A stretch of DNA of 64,000 bases from Eremophila alpestris peregrina (GCA_009792885.1 WMCF01000033.1:3723344-3787343); one strand, 5' to 3'. Positions 51,701 to 62,897 are shown, counted from the first letter of the stretch. Program-made: numbers and translations. Notes: a model not told the origin generated them from the sequence alone.

Positions 51701-54700
51701 TCAACATATGCACTTTGTGGGTCAAGAAACTGTCCAGAATAATTTTTCTAAAGCTGATGAGTTGTTGTTAACTGGCGTTAAAAATGGTAAAAAATATGAT
51801 ACTATGGACCTTGTTAACTCCTGCATAGTATGGCCTTCAGTCTAACCTATCAAAATCTGTCTCTGCACACCTTGGCAGGAGGTTGACTTACACCAACAGC
51901 TGTAGCTCAGCTGTGACACTGCTGGTTGCACTGGTGTCAGGCACAGGTCTGATGGTGTTGGCCACCTACAGCTACAGGCACAAAACATAGTGCCCACTCT
52001 AATTTCTAACCAGGGGAATGAAAGCACAAACCTGTGTGAGTGGCAGCTGCACTCCTGTGGCAGGGGATGAGCCCATGCAGAGCTTACCTGGCATTTCTGT
52101 GTTCCAGTGTGTGAAATGAGGAGTTTCTCCATTGGTCCAGCTGAAACTCCCTTGTTCTTCTGTGTTGGAGAGACCAATCCAGAAATATTTTTCAGACCTC
52201 AGCCCCGTCAGACTAATCAGAAAAGTTTGCTCATTTCTGCAGTGGGAAACAGTGTTCATTCACAGCCTGTTAGTGTGCAATATTGATCTAATTGATACAA
52301 ACAGATGAGTGTTAGCATGACCCCAAAACAACAGCTCCTAAGTGAACTTCAGGCAAAACCCTGGCAGTCTTTAAACTGCAGTCAAAAGAATTTCATGAGG
52401 GACAACTTTTCTCCTTACAGCTGAAGGCATCTGAAGTGTCACAAATTGCTGCTCACATGGACTTCTAGCTGTATTCTACTCTTTTCACTGTCTTTTCAAA
52501 TCTTTGAGATGCCTCAAATAGACCACCAAGACAGGACCAAGCTGTCAGCCTTGCTATCCATCACCTTTGAAAGCAGTCATGTTCCTCAGGGGCTGTGAGG
52601 ACTCTGAAGCCTGATAGGGATGTAGGTAGATTAGAGATGATACATTCTGGCTGTGGGAGTGGGCAGGTTCTGGGGAAGATTTCCTACATTTGTTCAGAAT
52701 TTGTCTTAGAAGGTAGTTTAGGAAAATATTTTTATTAAAGCTTTCCTATCATAATGAGAGACCACCTGTCATTAAGCAGGTGAAAATTGTATTACCTACT
52801 TTCCAACAGAAAAAAATTCCAGCAAGCCAAAAACCCCCAGAAAATCCAACCAGAAAACCAAAGAAAACCAAAAACCCCACCAAAGCCAGAAGCTGCTTTA
52901 AATATGAATTAATTAAAAGATAAAATGAAACTATTCAACTCAAGAGACCCCCAAATTTGAAAATTGCTATAATGGATTGAGTAGATAGCCCTACAACACT
53001 GAGATGTTTGTTTAGCAGTTTTTTTTCCTGCATGGATATGGATAATCTTCGCATGCCTTGCTACAATAACATTTTTTTGAAAAGTGCTGATAAAACACTT
53101 TGATGCGTTCAAAAAATGGAAAAGTTTTGCAAGTTTCTCCATTAAAAGTACTGATTTTTAAAAGTTATTTTCCCACCTGCTTTCCACCGTAGCTAGATAA
53201 GCTTTGCTCTGTTCACATGTCTTATTTGCTTCTGAGAATGTCAAAAGTGTCGAACCCACCAAGTAACAGTGGAAACCATATCTCTTCCAACCCTGTGACA
53301 AACATAAGATTTTTAATGTGCAATGGAAAGAGACTTCACTGTAGAAATTTTTCTGCTCTTGTGTGTATAAATATTCAACGTTTAACTTGGTGCAGCTGAG
53401 TTTAAAACTAAGATGAGACTGGGCTGACCTGTTAATAAATAAGATCTATTTTTTTATTCAATTCACTCCTACAGGAGACCTTTTTGTGTAAGGGATGATA
53501 TTAAGATCTTAGTTTTCATCTCTTTTATGCATACATGACTTTTCAAAGAAAACTGAGGCTGTGCTATTTGCTGTGGGTTTCCAGTGCTCTGTAAGGTTGA
53601 GATTATGCAAACTGAGCCCATAAAGAGCCTGTGATTCATTCAGGGGACCTGCATCTCCAGCTCTCTAGAGCTGCACAATCAGACATTATGACATACCAAA
53701 ATATTGCAGTAAGAAAATGAATTCACATACAAGGACAGCCCCCCAAACATTCCCCTGTCACTCCCAAGCACAAGGAGTGAGGAGCTTTTCTGGGCCAAGA
53801 GGAATCCAGACAGTGCTTGTTTTCAGGGGGAGAGGAAAGGAGGAATATCAGTAAAACAACCTCACTTCTTCCTGTTCTTACAGAGATCTTTGCTGACCAA
53901 TACAGACAGAATGGTTTTCCCAATCACAGGGTGGCTCATCTGGGAATGGAGGGCAAGGCAGTATTCACATGCATGTAAATGAATATCAACTTTCTTGAAA
54001 ATTTTCAGAACAAAAAAGAAAAATGCATGTATATTAGTAAACTGCTAGCAGAAAGAGACCAGGTTGCCCCAAGCATAGATTTTCTATAATTTACAAAGAC
54101 AGTATCCAAAATAAGGAAGAACTAGTAAATTAATTCCTGTACATTTCTTCAAAGATTATTATTTTTCAGAGAGTGTTTACTTTCTTGCAGCCTGGATCCT
54201 CGATTGCCTCTTTTTCAGAGGATAGTGATGAAGGCTTCTTTTTACATATGTAACCAAGTTGCTTATAACAAACATCAGTTGCCCAGTATCCATCCTAGAA
54301 ATCAGGGAGAAAGAACAAATGTCAAGAAAGGGCACACATGAACACAACTAGTGTTTTTTTCTCTTTCTTCACAAGGTCAACTGGAGTTTTGTTTTTAAAA
54401 ATTAGACAAATCTGTAGTTTAAGGTCCATTTAATGCTGTTTTGAGGTGAAATAAGGAAATTAGCATTTTGAAGTCTCAACATTACTTCTTATCATAACTT
54501 TTAAATGAGAGGGTTTGTAAAGATCCATCTCATCTGGAGCTGATGGGATCTGCTTTTGGAGAAGGATTATTTCACTACATTTCTAGAAAAAAAAGACGAA
54601 TTAAACCAAAAGTACACATGAGAAGGTTGCAGTAAATCTAACTATTTTATCCATCAAAGAATCTGAATGTGACTGACTACTTTAAAAATATTTAGCCTAT

Positions 54701-57700
54701 TTAAGAAGAGTTTTACCCTCATCCTCCCCATAAAATCTGGTTTAGGATCAATTCTTTTGATGCCTGAAACTGGTAAACATTAACATTATTCTATGACATA
54801 AATCTCTCAGCATTTCATACCAGCATTTTCAATTTTTTTTTTCTTTGCAAAATTCATTACAGTTCTTGTGTGTGCCTATATGTGCATGCACATGTAGGTA
54901 AATACATCAATCACATCTTGCAAGAAAATAAAGTCAAGCAGTCAGAAATACTACAGAATTTCACATTAGCTTTTTGGCAGGTAGATGACAGCTGAAGAAA
55001 CATGTCCTACTGCTGGGTCTCTGTGCATCAATGCCACGTCTCAATGATGAGATAAAATTGTCTATCTGATTGGAATATGAGGTCTGCAAATAGCACCTAT
55101 GGTACCCACATAGAGTATTAACCAGTTCATCCCTACTCCTATCCCAGAGCTTAAACTTTTTCTTTGCTGAAACCAAGGGAAAGGACGTAAAGTAAAATTT
55201 CTGGATCGGAATTTTCACCAGACAAGGAATTTCAGAAGGGGGTACTAAGAAAATGCCTCCTCTCTTTCCAATGTCTCCTGACCTCTGAACTTATCTTCTG
55301 GTTGATTCCAAATTTTGGAGCAAAACTATTTCAAGATAATATAAAGAATTATACTGGAATAAGGAGATGAGAAAGAGATTTTGGGTTGATGCAGTGAGCT
55401 CTGCTGTAAAATGGGTGCATGTTACACCTGTCCCTTCATGGCCACACAATCCTCCAGGCCGTTCGTGTAGGTGGGGTGGCCACGCTGCCATTTGGTGAAG
55501 GTCACAGGAGCCCCGTCACTCCACTCGAAGGAGAAGTGAACCTTCAGGTCGTTCAGACCCACCCACAGCTCTTCTGTTGGCTCTGAAGCATGACAAGGAA
55601 TAAATTTAGTTACCCTCCACTGTGCAGCAAACATTTCCACATGCAGAGCCAGCAGGGCTGATATATTTGGCACATGGTACTTCGAGAGATGGTCTTTGTG
55701 CTTTTATAAAAATGCTCTTTCCTCTCAGATCTCTATAAGAGATATGCTATGAAAAAACCATCAGATTCCATTCATTATGGAATGAATGATTTTAATGAAC
55801 ATAAGACTCTTTATAGCAGGTATAAGATTTTTGCAAACTTTCTGTGATTCAGAACAACAAAATTGCCCTGAGCATGAAGACATTGAATGGCTGTGGGTGT
55901 CCCACCTCTCAGGAGATCATACTAAGTCCAGTACATTAGAGGACCTGTGTTGGCCCATGAGGTGTGTTCACCAAGGCCAGCATCTGCAGGGTCAGGACTG
56001 ATCCAAGGAGCAACAGAAGTTAAAAATACCATTTTTGTAGAAGGATATATAGCAAGAAGTTAGCATCAGCAAGAGCTTTGAATCTCAGCAAGAAGTTTAC
56101 TTATCTTTTAGGTTTGTAGTTCAGTTCTAAAGCGTTGTACATAGAATATAGGTGCCAAAAATGCAATCTTTAGAGATCTTTATGTGTCTTTGGAAAGAAT
56201 GCTTTTTTGTTGTTTTCTTCTCCTCCTTTATAATGTGAGATCTTTATGTGTCTTTGGAAAGAATGTTTTTTTGTTGTTTTCTTCTCCTCCTTTATAATGT
56301 TTTACAATGCGGATTATTTCTTGATAAACATAGATATAGTTCTGTATTTATGTGACAGCAACAACATAAAAGAGCATGGGATGTTGGATTCAGTCTTTCA
56401 CTTGTGATATTTCAGACAAAGCATTTATATTTAATGTGAAGTTCAGCTTGTATGTCACAGGTGGAGCAAATGAAATACAGGCCTACATATATACTCACTG
56501 TAACCAAGCTGTGACACCAGAAAGCTGTGTTCAGCAATGTTGTGGATGCTTGCCAAATCTCCATCTTGCTTTTTACATGAAGACAGAGCATCTTCCCATG
56601 TTTTGGGGTCCTGGTGAATGCTGTAGCAGTGACCTGCATATGGCCACCAGCCATCTGTGCACTGAACAGTCCTCAATTCCCCTAAAACCAGAACACAATT
56701 TTTCAGAACATGAGGAAAATAAAGGACACTAGAAGGAGGTCTCTTGAGTACTCTTTACAAAAATGGGACTATGTGAATAAACAAAACTGTAGTTGGTAAT
56801 GCAAAATGCATTCAAATTAAAAGCAAGTACCATTAAAGCACAGGATTCTAAAGATGTAAATAGAATGAATTCTCCTTAAACAGAGAACCACTGAAAAATG
56901 TCCACATTGTTTCAGAAATGCAGTTTGACATAATGATTGGTGAGAAAAGAGAAAAGAGAAAAGAGAAAAGAGGACAAAGCAGACATCAGCCTGTCCTCTG
57001 TTTGTCCCTCAGAGACACTTGGTCTTGTGCTGACTGGGGTGACTCAACATTGGCTCTGCTTGCTGGTCTACAGTTTCTCACAAACAAACATATTTTTCAG
57101 GAATAGAAAAGCATGAAGCAGTTCTTTGACAACTGCAGTTCAGCAAACTTTGTAAATTAGTGGGGGACTTGGAGTATCCTCTCAGTGGCTTTTTTATAAC
57201 TTAAATTCTTAAAAACATTTCGTTTTCTTCCTGCATTTCTTTTTAAGGTTAATATTGTAATAAAGATTCTCTCAATTTATTTCTTTACTTTCTTTAGTAT
57301 AACTCAGTCTTTAAAGGTAGATTTTACAGCATTCCCAGGTGACAGTATCCAGCTGACCCCTGAACATGCATGGGGCATGTTCACAGCCATGCTGGTGCGT
57401 TGGCTCATGGATGCAACAAGGTCTGTGTCAGTGTTGTTGCTGCTCCTGCTCTGCTCATATGAAACCAAAGCATGACAAACTGCAGACATCAGACAGAGGA
57501 GGACTTTTTTCATTAATATGGAAGTAACTGCATTTATTCATTTGGAGCAAATGAGAATATTTCTACCATATTTTTGCAAATTTGCTTTTTGGCGCTGGTT
57601 ACCATGACATTACCATTACCATCTAGAATCTGTCTTGCAAAAATGAATGCCAGAGTGATGGAACAAAATAATAATATTCTCCTATGAATGTTTCTCTCCT

Positions 57701-60700
57701 TCACAAAGGGAGAAAAAAGGCAGCATATGAAAGTCTGTGTGTCATGTATAGCTGTGTCTTTTGAATGTTTCTAACACCCATGTTTAAAAATACTGTTGCA
57801 TACAAGTTCCCCTTCCTAGAAGTAATAAAAGCCTTTCTTTTTATTTGACTAACCTACCTTTGGGCATAATGTCAGACTTTGAACTGAAGGATCCCTTTTT
57901 ACAAATGTATCCTAGCCTCTTGTTGCATGCTTGGTTTTCCCATTTAGCATTCTTTTTGGGATTCAACAGTCCGCAGATTTTCCCAGGGAGCAGGAAAGGA
58001 CTTCCTTTAAGTAAGAGAGAAAATAGAATCTCACAGCAAGAAATGAATAAAAAATATTAATAGAAACATCATATTACCAGTGGAAACATCTGCTTTTTCA
58101 TGATTCCTTGAATCACAAATAGGAAGAAGCCCTTTCCTACAAGATAACTGCCTTTAAGTTTATGGGATGCTACCTTTAGTCAATACACTGAGAGTGAAAT
58201 AATGACCCTCCAATGACTTTATTGTCAGGAGAGTACTAGGAAATGTCAAATTCTTTTCCTGACATTCTGGTTCTTACAGGAAGAACTGCTGAAACTGGAT
58301 CTTTATCTTGTGTCAAAGTTACATCTTTGTAACTTTTCCAAATCAGGAGACAGCTTGGAATACTCGTGGCACAAAGCAAACACGGAACCAAAACAAAAAA
58401 TGAAGAAGCTAAGAGAATAACTTGCCCTGTATGAGGAACACCACAAACCCACCCCATTTCCCTTCCTGGACTGGACCAGTACAGTTTTGCATAAACTGTT
58501 GAGGAATAATAAACTGGCTCCCTAAGCTTCTCAATAGTGTTTAGAATTTCTCCAAACAACATAGTGCTATTATTTGCTAAATATTTTGCTACCTTTGCAA
58601 ATTTTACTTATATTCACACTCGTGAACAACATGTTATGGAAAATTCTGGTCTTTGATGTGTAGGGTTATGCATCACTCCAAATGACACTCTGCTTCCATA
58701 AACAAGCTCTCTGTTTATATAATAGAATAATATGCTTTAACTGATATCCACAGTGAACTTTGTAATTTGGAAGTGTTAGTCTTAAAACAGAGATCTAGAT
58801 CTTCAGGTATTGTAAATCAGAATGAGCTTTTCATAAATAAAGTTAGCCAATACACTTTTTATTAGTTGGTGTCTTATCAGAATTACTTTAAAGATTACAA
58901 AAAAGATACATCTCCTACCTGGAGCCCAGTTTAAATATCTGAAAGGGCTGCCCCCAGCCCATTGCCATCCACTGTTGAAATCCAAAGCGTTCAGTCCAAT
59001 CCAGAAGGGAAAACCAAATTCTTTAGTTAGCTCTAAATGAGGGGGGAAAAAAACCCCTCAGTTGTATCTCTCTATTCTTATTCATAGTAAGATCATCTAA
59101 CAGAAAGTAAGTGTAAAGTAAGAAATTATTATTTCTTAGTTTAAGCCCCAAACCAGTATTTTCTGCATTACCTGGATGCACTGATCACAAAAAGTAAAAT
59201 TTGTAAATGAATCTATATTGATTTAACAGAGATCTTAGTAGGGCAAATTAACATCTTATTTCACTATTTAAATAAGACTTCACTTTTCTCACTTTCATTA
59301 GAACATAAGACATGTAAAAAAAGCCCTGATTTTTATGAGGGAATTTTGCTAAAAGTCTTCTGTAACAGATTTCATTTTTTTTTTTTTAAAGTTATTGTGT
59401 CAATAAGTTTGTTTTCCAGCTTTTTTTTTTTTCCTGTGGGAGTTCTTTCAAAGCCTCCTTTACCCTGTTTATAACCAAACAGATGCCCTGATACCTGCAT
59501 CTGAAATCCACTGGAGTTATTTTGAGTTTATGTAGGCAAATGTACCTATGTTAGGACCAATCTAACCATCATCTTATGTTCTCCTGAAAGTATTAATAAC
59601 CCTTGAAACACAGTGGGAAGAGGTGAATTACAGGACCAGCCTGTAGCCCTGGTCAGGAATGAGTGCCCTTGTACAAAGGTGAGCAGAGAAACCCTTCCCT
59701 GAGCAGACTGCAGGAGCTGCAGGAGCTCCCATCTGGAGCAAAATGCTGCCATGGGGACATTTCACTGCCAAAGAGGTTTGTGACCAATGCTTCATAAAAA
59801 CACCAGGCAGTGGGAGGGCAGTTCAGACCATCTCCCTTTTGGTGGCTGCAGAACTACCCCGACACCCCAGCCTCTTTCCTCGCTGCGGCAGGCGACAAGG
59901 CAGCAACTTCATCACAGCATATTTTAGGGTCTTGTTCTCTATGCTTTTACCTCCTATATATGCTTGCTCCTGAGTCTCTGTAATGCTCAGTAGTTCTGCA
60001 TTTTGCTGCTGACAGCTTTTCCTTGCTTGATGCCATGTTAGAGCTGATTCTGAGTTTATCTGATAGTGAATGCCGGTTGAAACATCTTCTGTCCAAAATC
60101 TTTCTGTGTCATCTGGAAGAAATGACATAGATGAGTGTTCTAGTGGACTCACATATACCAACTAAAAGAAAATAATGTGTGTAATAATGCTAAATCTCTA
60201 AAGATTCACACTATGCATCAGAAAAATCTAATAAGTCTAGGCATCAAATTAGAAAAATAATATTTTTAAAATAATTATTAAAATACTTTTTAAAATTAAA
60301 ATTGTTATTTTAAATTTCTATAACTTTAGAAAGGAATTAATTGCTTCCCAATATTTGCTTTTAAATTTTCTCATACTGTAAATGCAGTTCTAGGTAAACC
60401 ACACGTATCTATTGATTGACATAAAGAGATTCCAGAGTGAAGTTAGAGGAGAAAGGCAAGTGTGTAGGTGAACTGTGACCCTGGAGGCTCTTCATGCCTG
60501 ATGGGTAGGAACTCCCTTGTAGCTTACTATCAAGAGAAGCAGTTTTTACCAAAAACAGGTAAAATTTTACAGGATATGGCCTTTGACAGCTTGAGAAACA
60601 ATAAAAGAAGTCTGTGTAGCACCAGCGTACAGCTCAGCTGCTGTCTTTGCAGTGCAACTCACAAAACCTGATGAAACTGCTGTTATTGGGAAGGCCACTG

Positions 60701-62763
60701 GTGAGACCAATGTTTATGTCCTGAACCTGAAGGATCCAAATGTAAGTTCAGTGCAGAAGACACAACAGAGCTGGGAGAGGAGGATAATTCTCACAGCAGC
60801 ATTTTTGTGTAGGCTGGCAATAAGAAAACAGAACAAGGTAGAAAATTAAAGGGGAAAAACTAGAAAATAGCAGTTTAAATGAGAATTGACCTCTAAGGAA
60901 TGCCTGAGGAATGAAGAGAAGTAGGAATTTTTTTGAAAAGAGAACAAATGTCTAAACAATGAGATCAATGTCTAAATTCATGCCGTTCATGCCATGAATT
61001 ATGTCCCATAAAAGAGCCTCTTCACCCCTCTGGTTCACAAAGAGAAACAGTCACCTCCAGCATTTGAGTCAGAACCTGAACCACTCTTTGGTGGCACCTC
61101 TTGCTGTCATTCACTACAGAGACAGCTCTCAGCCATTGGGACGAGTGTCCAGCCAGGTGATTTTCATTTGGGCTACCCTAACAAGGTCAGGCAGGCAGGT
61201 GTGCAGCTGGTAGCTCACAAAAAGCCTGGTAGCTCAAGAGATGGCTTGTTCTACAACATTCCATGACAAGTTAATAAATAAAATGCAGGACTTACCTATC
61301 AGTGGGCAAAATCCATACAGTTTATCAGCATCGAAATCTGCAGTTGTTGCACACCAGAGCAGCCCATCTGACCTGCCAGCATCTGTGCACTCATTGTACT
61401 GCTTGTCTTTGTATTTGAAAGGGAATACACAAGGCTGTCCATTGGCATTTCCTCGTAATGTAAAAGTAACTAGGGAGAAAAAAAGTGTTAAGAGGCCATG
61501 AAAATAAAAATGAAATCATATATCTAACTTTCTAGTAATGGATCTGTCTATTATGTATTTGTCTGTCTAAACAGAGAATTAAACAATCTTTAATTTTTTT
61601 TAATTATAATTTTCTCCCTAGTGTAGCTACAGATTTTAAATAAAATGTTTTAGTAAAATGAGAAGTTTAAATACTGTGGTTAGAATTTGAGATATATATA
61701 TGTATATATATACTGTAGGCAAGTCAAATTCCGTGATGAGAAGTTGGTGATACATTGTGGTTCCTGAAGAGAGAAAAAGTACAAGAACTGATACAACAGT
61801 GAGTTCACTGCATTTTTGTTTTCTGCACAGCTCAGTAAGTTTGCTTTATTTTCTTGATTACTCTATCCATAACCACTCTTTCACCCCATCTATTCCTTGA
61901 CTGTTGAAAGAAGAAGGGTGGCTTATTTGTCAAAAGAGAAAATACAGACCAGATTATTTTAAGCATATTTACACAGTAAAAATTTTAGGTGTCATTTACA
62001 CTTTCCTCCACTTGGACAAGTGCTGATTCATCCTGAACTCAGATTCTTAAGGGTTAGCAATGCTTCATATTTGTATTACAGTATAATGGGAATGTTGTTT
62101 TATCATTAAATTTCTGATATAGGATCTCAGTCTCACATTCATGCAAACTCGTTTCTCCACTCAGTTCTCCACATATTACTGCTTTATCTTTTCTCTCTAT
62201 AACTATACCCAAAGACTGTTAAATATCTTCAGAGTAGAACTGTTCTTCTAATTTGGTGAGGCTGCAGGGGAGGAGCCAGTTCTTCCTCCTGATACCTCGT
62301 GTCATGGGACAAAAAAAGAAACACACAGCTATCATGTAAATATGTAAATCCTTCCACTGATCACCGCACCTTGGGTGTGATGAGGAAGGTAAATGGAAAG
62401 AGGTCCATGCTCCCTCATCTTTCACTTCCCTCCCACACTATGCCATCTGATTTAATATTCCCACAGAAAGAAATTCCAGTTTAAAGATCCTTCTCTTATT
62501 ACTTCAATTTTTACATCATCCCTACACACCCCCCCTCTTTTATTCTGAGTCAAATCTGCCAGGGTACTTAACATACTCTTTAGATAATGTATCAAATCTG
62601 ATAAAACATACAAAATAATCAATCTATGCATTAAAACTGTAAAGCTGCCCAAAGTAAAGCATTTTCATATCCAGTTTAATACAAAACTAACAGGAAGCTT
62701 ACCTGATGACTGTAGCGAACATTGCATGAGGGAAAGGAAAACTAAAAATCTGGATAAACTCAT
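30506..62763 (-). CDS. MRC1: Gene B: macrophage mannose receptor 1-like, complete, lacking the cysteine-rich domain
   Basis: Second, complete MRC1 paralogue. Coding exons, 5' to 3' on the minus strand: 62703-62763, 61296-61469, 59951-60112, 58919-59032, 57858-58004, 56499-56681, 55428-55582, 54181-54294, 53177-53292, 52088-52236, 51025-51224, 49667-49794, 48299-48386, 47643-47787, 45303-45338, 45040-45203, 44474-44541, 43564-43661, 43087-43226, 41852-41966, 41031-41212, 40289-40391, 38856-39085, 36769-36934, 35248-35394, 34060-34176, 33053-33220, 31184-31213, 30506-30741. The total is 3936 nt, exactly divisible by three, giving 1311 residues; mammalian MRC1 is about 1456, and the shortfall is close to one missing CysR exon (132 codons in gene A). 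Order: signal peptide, FNII, CTLD1-8, stalk, transmembrane helix, tail. Every border is GT-AG. It should be a recycling endocytic lectin with an intact mannose site in CTLD4 but no sulphated-sugar (CysR) site. The fit of exon lengths and phases to gene A makes a pseudogene unlikely. Confidence 0.93.
30937..31083. repeat. Two-copy tandem duplication, period 74
   Basis: Copies start at 30937 and 31011 with CATTTGATTATTCTGG and share AGGTACTGATAAATTA and GGGAAAGAATTCAATG. The second copy has a 1-base deletion and a few substitutions. In the last intron of gene B. Confidence 0.9.
31184..31213 (-). CDS. MRC1: Gene B 30-nt stalk exon
   Basis: A tiny exon (acceptor GACAG, donor GAAG|GTAGGA) encoding TILKAAGNVE between CTLD8 and the membrane exon. 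Phase 1 on both sides is required by its neighbours, but it could be skipped without breaking the frame. Supported only by splice consensus, phase and position, hence moderate confidence. Confidence 0.6.
31751..31972. repeat. 56-bp GC-rich minisatellite ending in an assembly gap
   Basis: Units begin at 31751, 31807 and 31863, each opening GGGAGCCGCTGG and containing GATGCCCACGGCAAGGACGG. Two full units are followed by 35 nt of a third and then 75 Ns (31898-31972). The array lies in the gene B intron between CTLD8 and the stalk exon, in a GC-rich, CpG-rich island (about 31650-32130) in otherwise AT-rich DNA. Predicted ORFs across the Ns are repeat artefacts. Confidence 0.93.
33053..35394 (-). 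CDS. MRC1: Gene B CTLD8 (three exons)
   Basis: Exons 35248-35394, 34060-34176 and 33053-33220 encode CTLD8: GQCPESDHIAWIPFRSHCYY, MSWAQSLTQC, GFWIGIYRNVNGQLLWQDNS, FVNWGDGQPSGD, FCVELSAATGYWSVLPC, KGFICKKPKS. The fold cysteines are present. The QPS sequence stands where sugar-binding domains have EPN, so no classical mannose site is expected, as in mammalian CTLD8. Confidence 0.92.
36769..39085 (-). CDS. MRC1: Gene B CTLD7 (two exons)
   Basis: Exons 38856-39085 and 36769-36934 encode PELFHPTSAPDSDF, IPSKMNWEEARKACKEKSSE, PLWIGLKSSV, then YYRWTSKRKVSFSHWDYGEP, ACVYLALSGGWKTAPC and VCKKSEG. The second exon is exactly the same length as in gene A and the first 3 nt shorter. Confidence 0.92.
40289..41966 (-). 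CDS. MRC1: Gene B CTLD6 (three exons)
   Basis: Exons 41852-41966, 41031-41212 and 40289-40391 encode CYKIFGSEEEDRLTW, CRELGGNLASIHDNQ, FLTFHLKDVAGETWIGLND, YLWTDGSVFDYSRWARRFP, FDCIIMTKRSVDEAGLWENT and KESYICQMDS. Neither EPN nor WND is present. In gene A the corresponding place reads WND. Confidence 0.9.
43087..45203 (-). CDS. MRC1: Gene B CTLD5 (four exons), EPN kept but WND changed to WKD
   Basis: Exons 45040-45203, 44474-44541, 43564-43661 and 43087-43226 encode DDGWIMYENKQYYFSKEH, CQKNFADLVVI, SYFIGLVVSFDQRF, RWLDDTPVNYVAWAPNEPNF, ENCVIMSDFG and FWKDISCALKNAFICE. EPN is present, but WND has become WKD, replacing a calcium and sugar-coordinating asparagine with lysine. The last exon also begins CTLD6 (GGCPETWLLFKNK). 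Confidence 0.92.
44008..44073. repeat. Two-copy tandem duplication, period 33
   Basis: ATTTGATTTAACC followed by TTACTTACGTATTTTATCA is repeated back to back at 44008 and 44041 with one mismatch. It lies in a gene B intron within CTLD5. Confidence 0.92.
45303..45338 (-). CDS. MRC1: Gene B 36-nt CTLD4-CTLD5 linker exon
   Basis: Acceptor TTTTACAG and donor CTTG|GTAGGT flank a 36-nt exon encoding TLIKPEANYKL. Same length and phase as the gene A linker exon at 9817-9852. Confidence 0.83.
47643..49794 (-). CDS. MRC1: Gene B CTLD4 (three exons) with intact mannose site
   Basis: Exons 49667-49794, 48299-48386 and 47643-47787 encode FFVREGNQKKSWFEAEEFC, FWIGLFLLNPDEGFAWIDGS, VIYENWEEDEPNNHEE, HCVMFNGSP, MRWNDFRC and LNWICETKK. 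EPN and WND are both present in the right order, matching mammalian CTLD4. This is the expected mannose, fucose and GlcNAc-binding domain of gene B. Confidence 0.94.
51025..53292 (-). CDS. MRC1: Gene B CTLD3 and start of CTLD4 (three exons)
   Basis: Exons 53177-53292, 52088-52236 and 51025-51224 encode GWKRYGFHCYLVGSTLLTF, LTGLRSEKYFWIGLSNTEEQ, HFTHWNTEMPGK, GCVVMGAGIAAGLWDVVSC and NYLCKQ, followed by a Pro/Ala-rich linker (GVPPPAPPGQIP) and the first part of CTLD4 (TCAEGWDR). All three exon lengths equal those of gene A. Confidence 0.93.
54181..56681 (-). CDS. MRC1: Gene B CTLD2 (three exons)
   Basis: Exons 56499-56681, 55428-55582 and 54181-54294 encode VQCTDGWWPYAGHCYSIHQD, DGDLASIHNIAEHSF, ELWVGLNDLKVHFSFEWSDG, TFTKWQRGHPTY, EDCVAMKGQ and DGYWATDVC. 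GHP replaces the GEP found in gene A, and WAT replaces WAD, so residual ligand-like residues have eroded further here. Confidence 0.93.
56173..56300. repeat. Two-copy tandem duplication, period 64
   Basis: Units at 56173-56236 and 56237-56300 begin GAGATCTTTATGTGTCTTTG and end CTCCTTTATAATGT, with one mismatch. The near identity indicates a recent duplication in a gene B CTLD2 intron. Confidence 0.93.
56941..56972. repeat. GAAAA pentanucleotide microsatellite
   Basis: Several tandem AGAAA-type units in the gene B intron between CTLD1 and CTLD2. Confidence 0.85.
57858..60112 (-). CDS. MRC1: Gene B CTLD1 (three exons)
   Basis: Exons 59951-60112, 58919-59032 and 57858-58004 encode RFWTEDVSTGIHYQIN, CQQQNAELLSI, FWIGLNALDFNSGWQWAGGS, FRYLNWAPG, CGLLNPKKNAKWENQAC and LGYICKKG, very close to mammalian CTLD1 and to gene A. 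Confidence 0.93.
61296..61469 (-). CDS. MRC1: Gene B FNII exon, first exon after the signal peptide
   Basis: This 174-nt exon encodes one FNII domain: RGNANGQPCVFPFKYKDKQY, NECTDAGRSDGLLWCATT, DFDADKLYGFCP. Four cysteines are present. The acceptor CCCTAG receives phase 1, the same phase in which exon 1 ends, so exon 1 joins it in frame without a CysR exon. A collagen-binding role is expected from the family. Confidence 0.94.
62703..62763 (-). CDS. MRC1: Gene B exon 1: signal peptide
   Basis: The ATG at 62763 opens MSLSRFLVFLSLMQCSLQSS, a typical secretory signal, ending at donor ATCAG|GTAAGC in phase 1. The start is supported by the paralogous layout in gene A and by the conserved block 135 nt upstream. 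Confidence 0.85.
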
Positions 62764-62897
62764 TGCAAATGTAACTTGCTTCTCATTCTTCTACCAAAAT
62801 TGGATTAGAAGATTGGCACTATATAAAAGTCCTTCCCTCTGTAGATAGTAATGGATCCTTCTCAGTGTCAACGGGTTGATGGAGAAAGCCCTGTACT

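Noticed and set aside
61501..62700. Possible degenerate CysR exon in gene B intron 1
   Set aside because: I looked for KFRWVS-, CLGVP- and KWEC-like remnants and found none by eye. A weak remnant cannot be excluded without alignment, so none is annotated.
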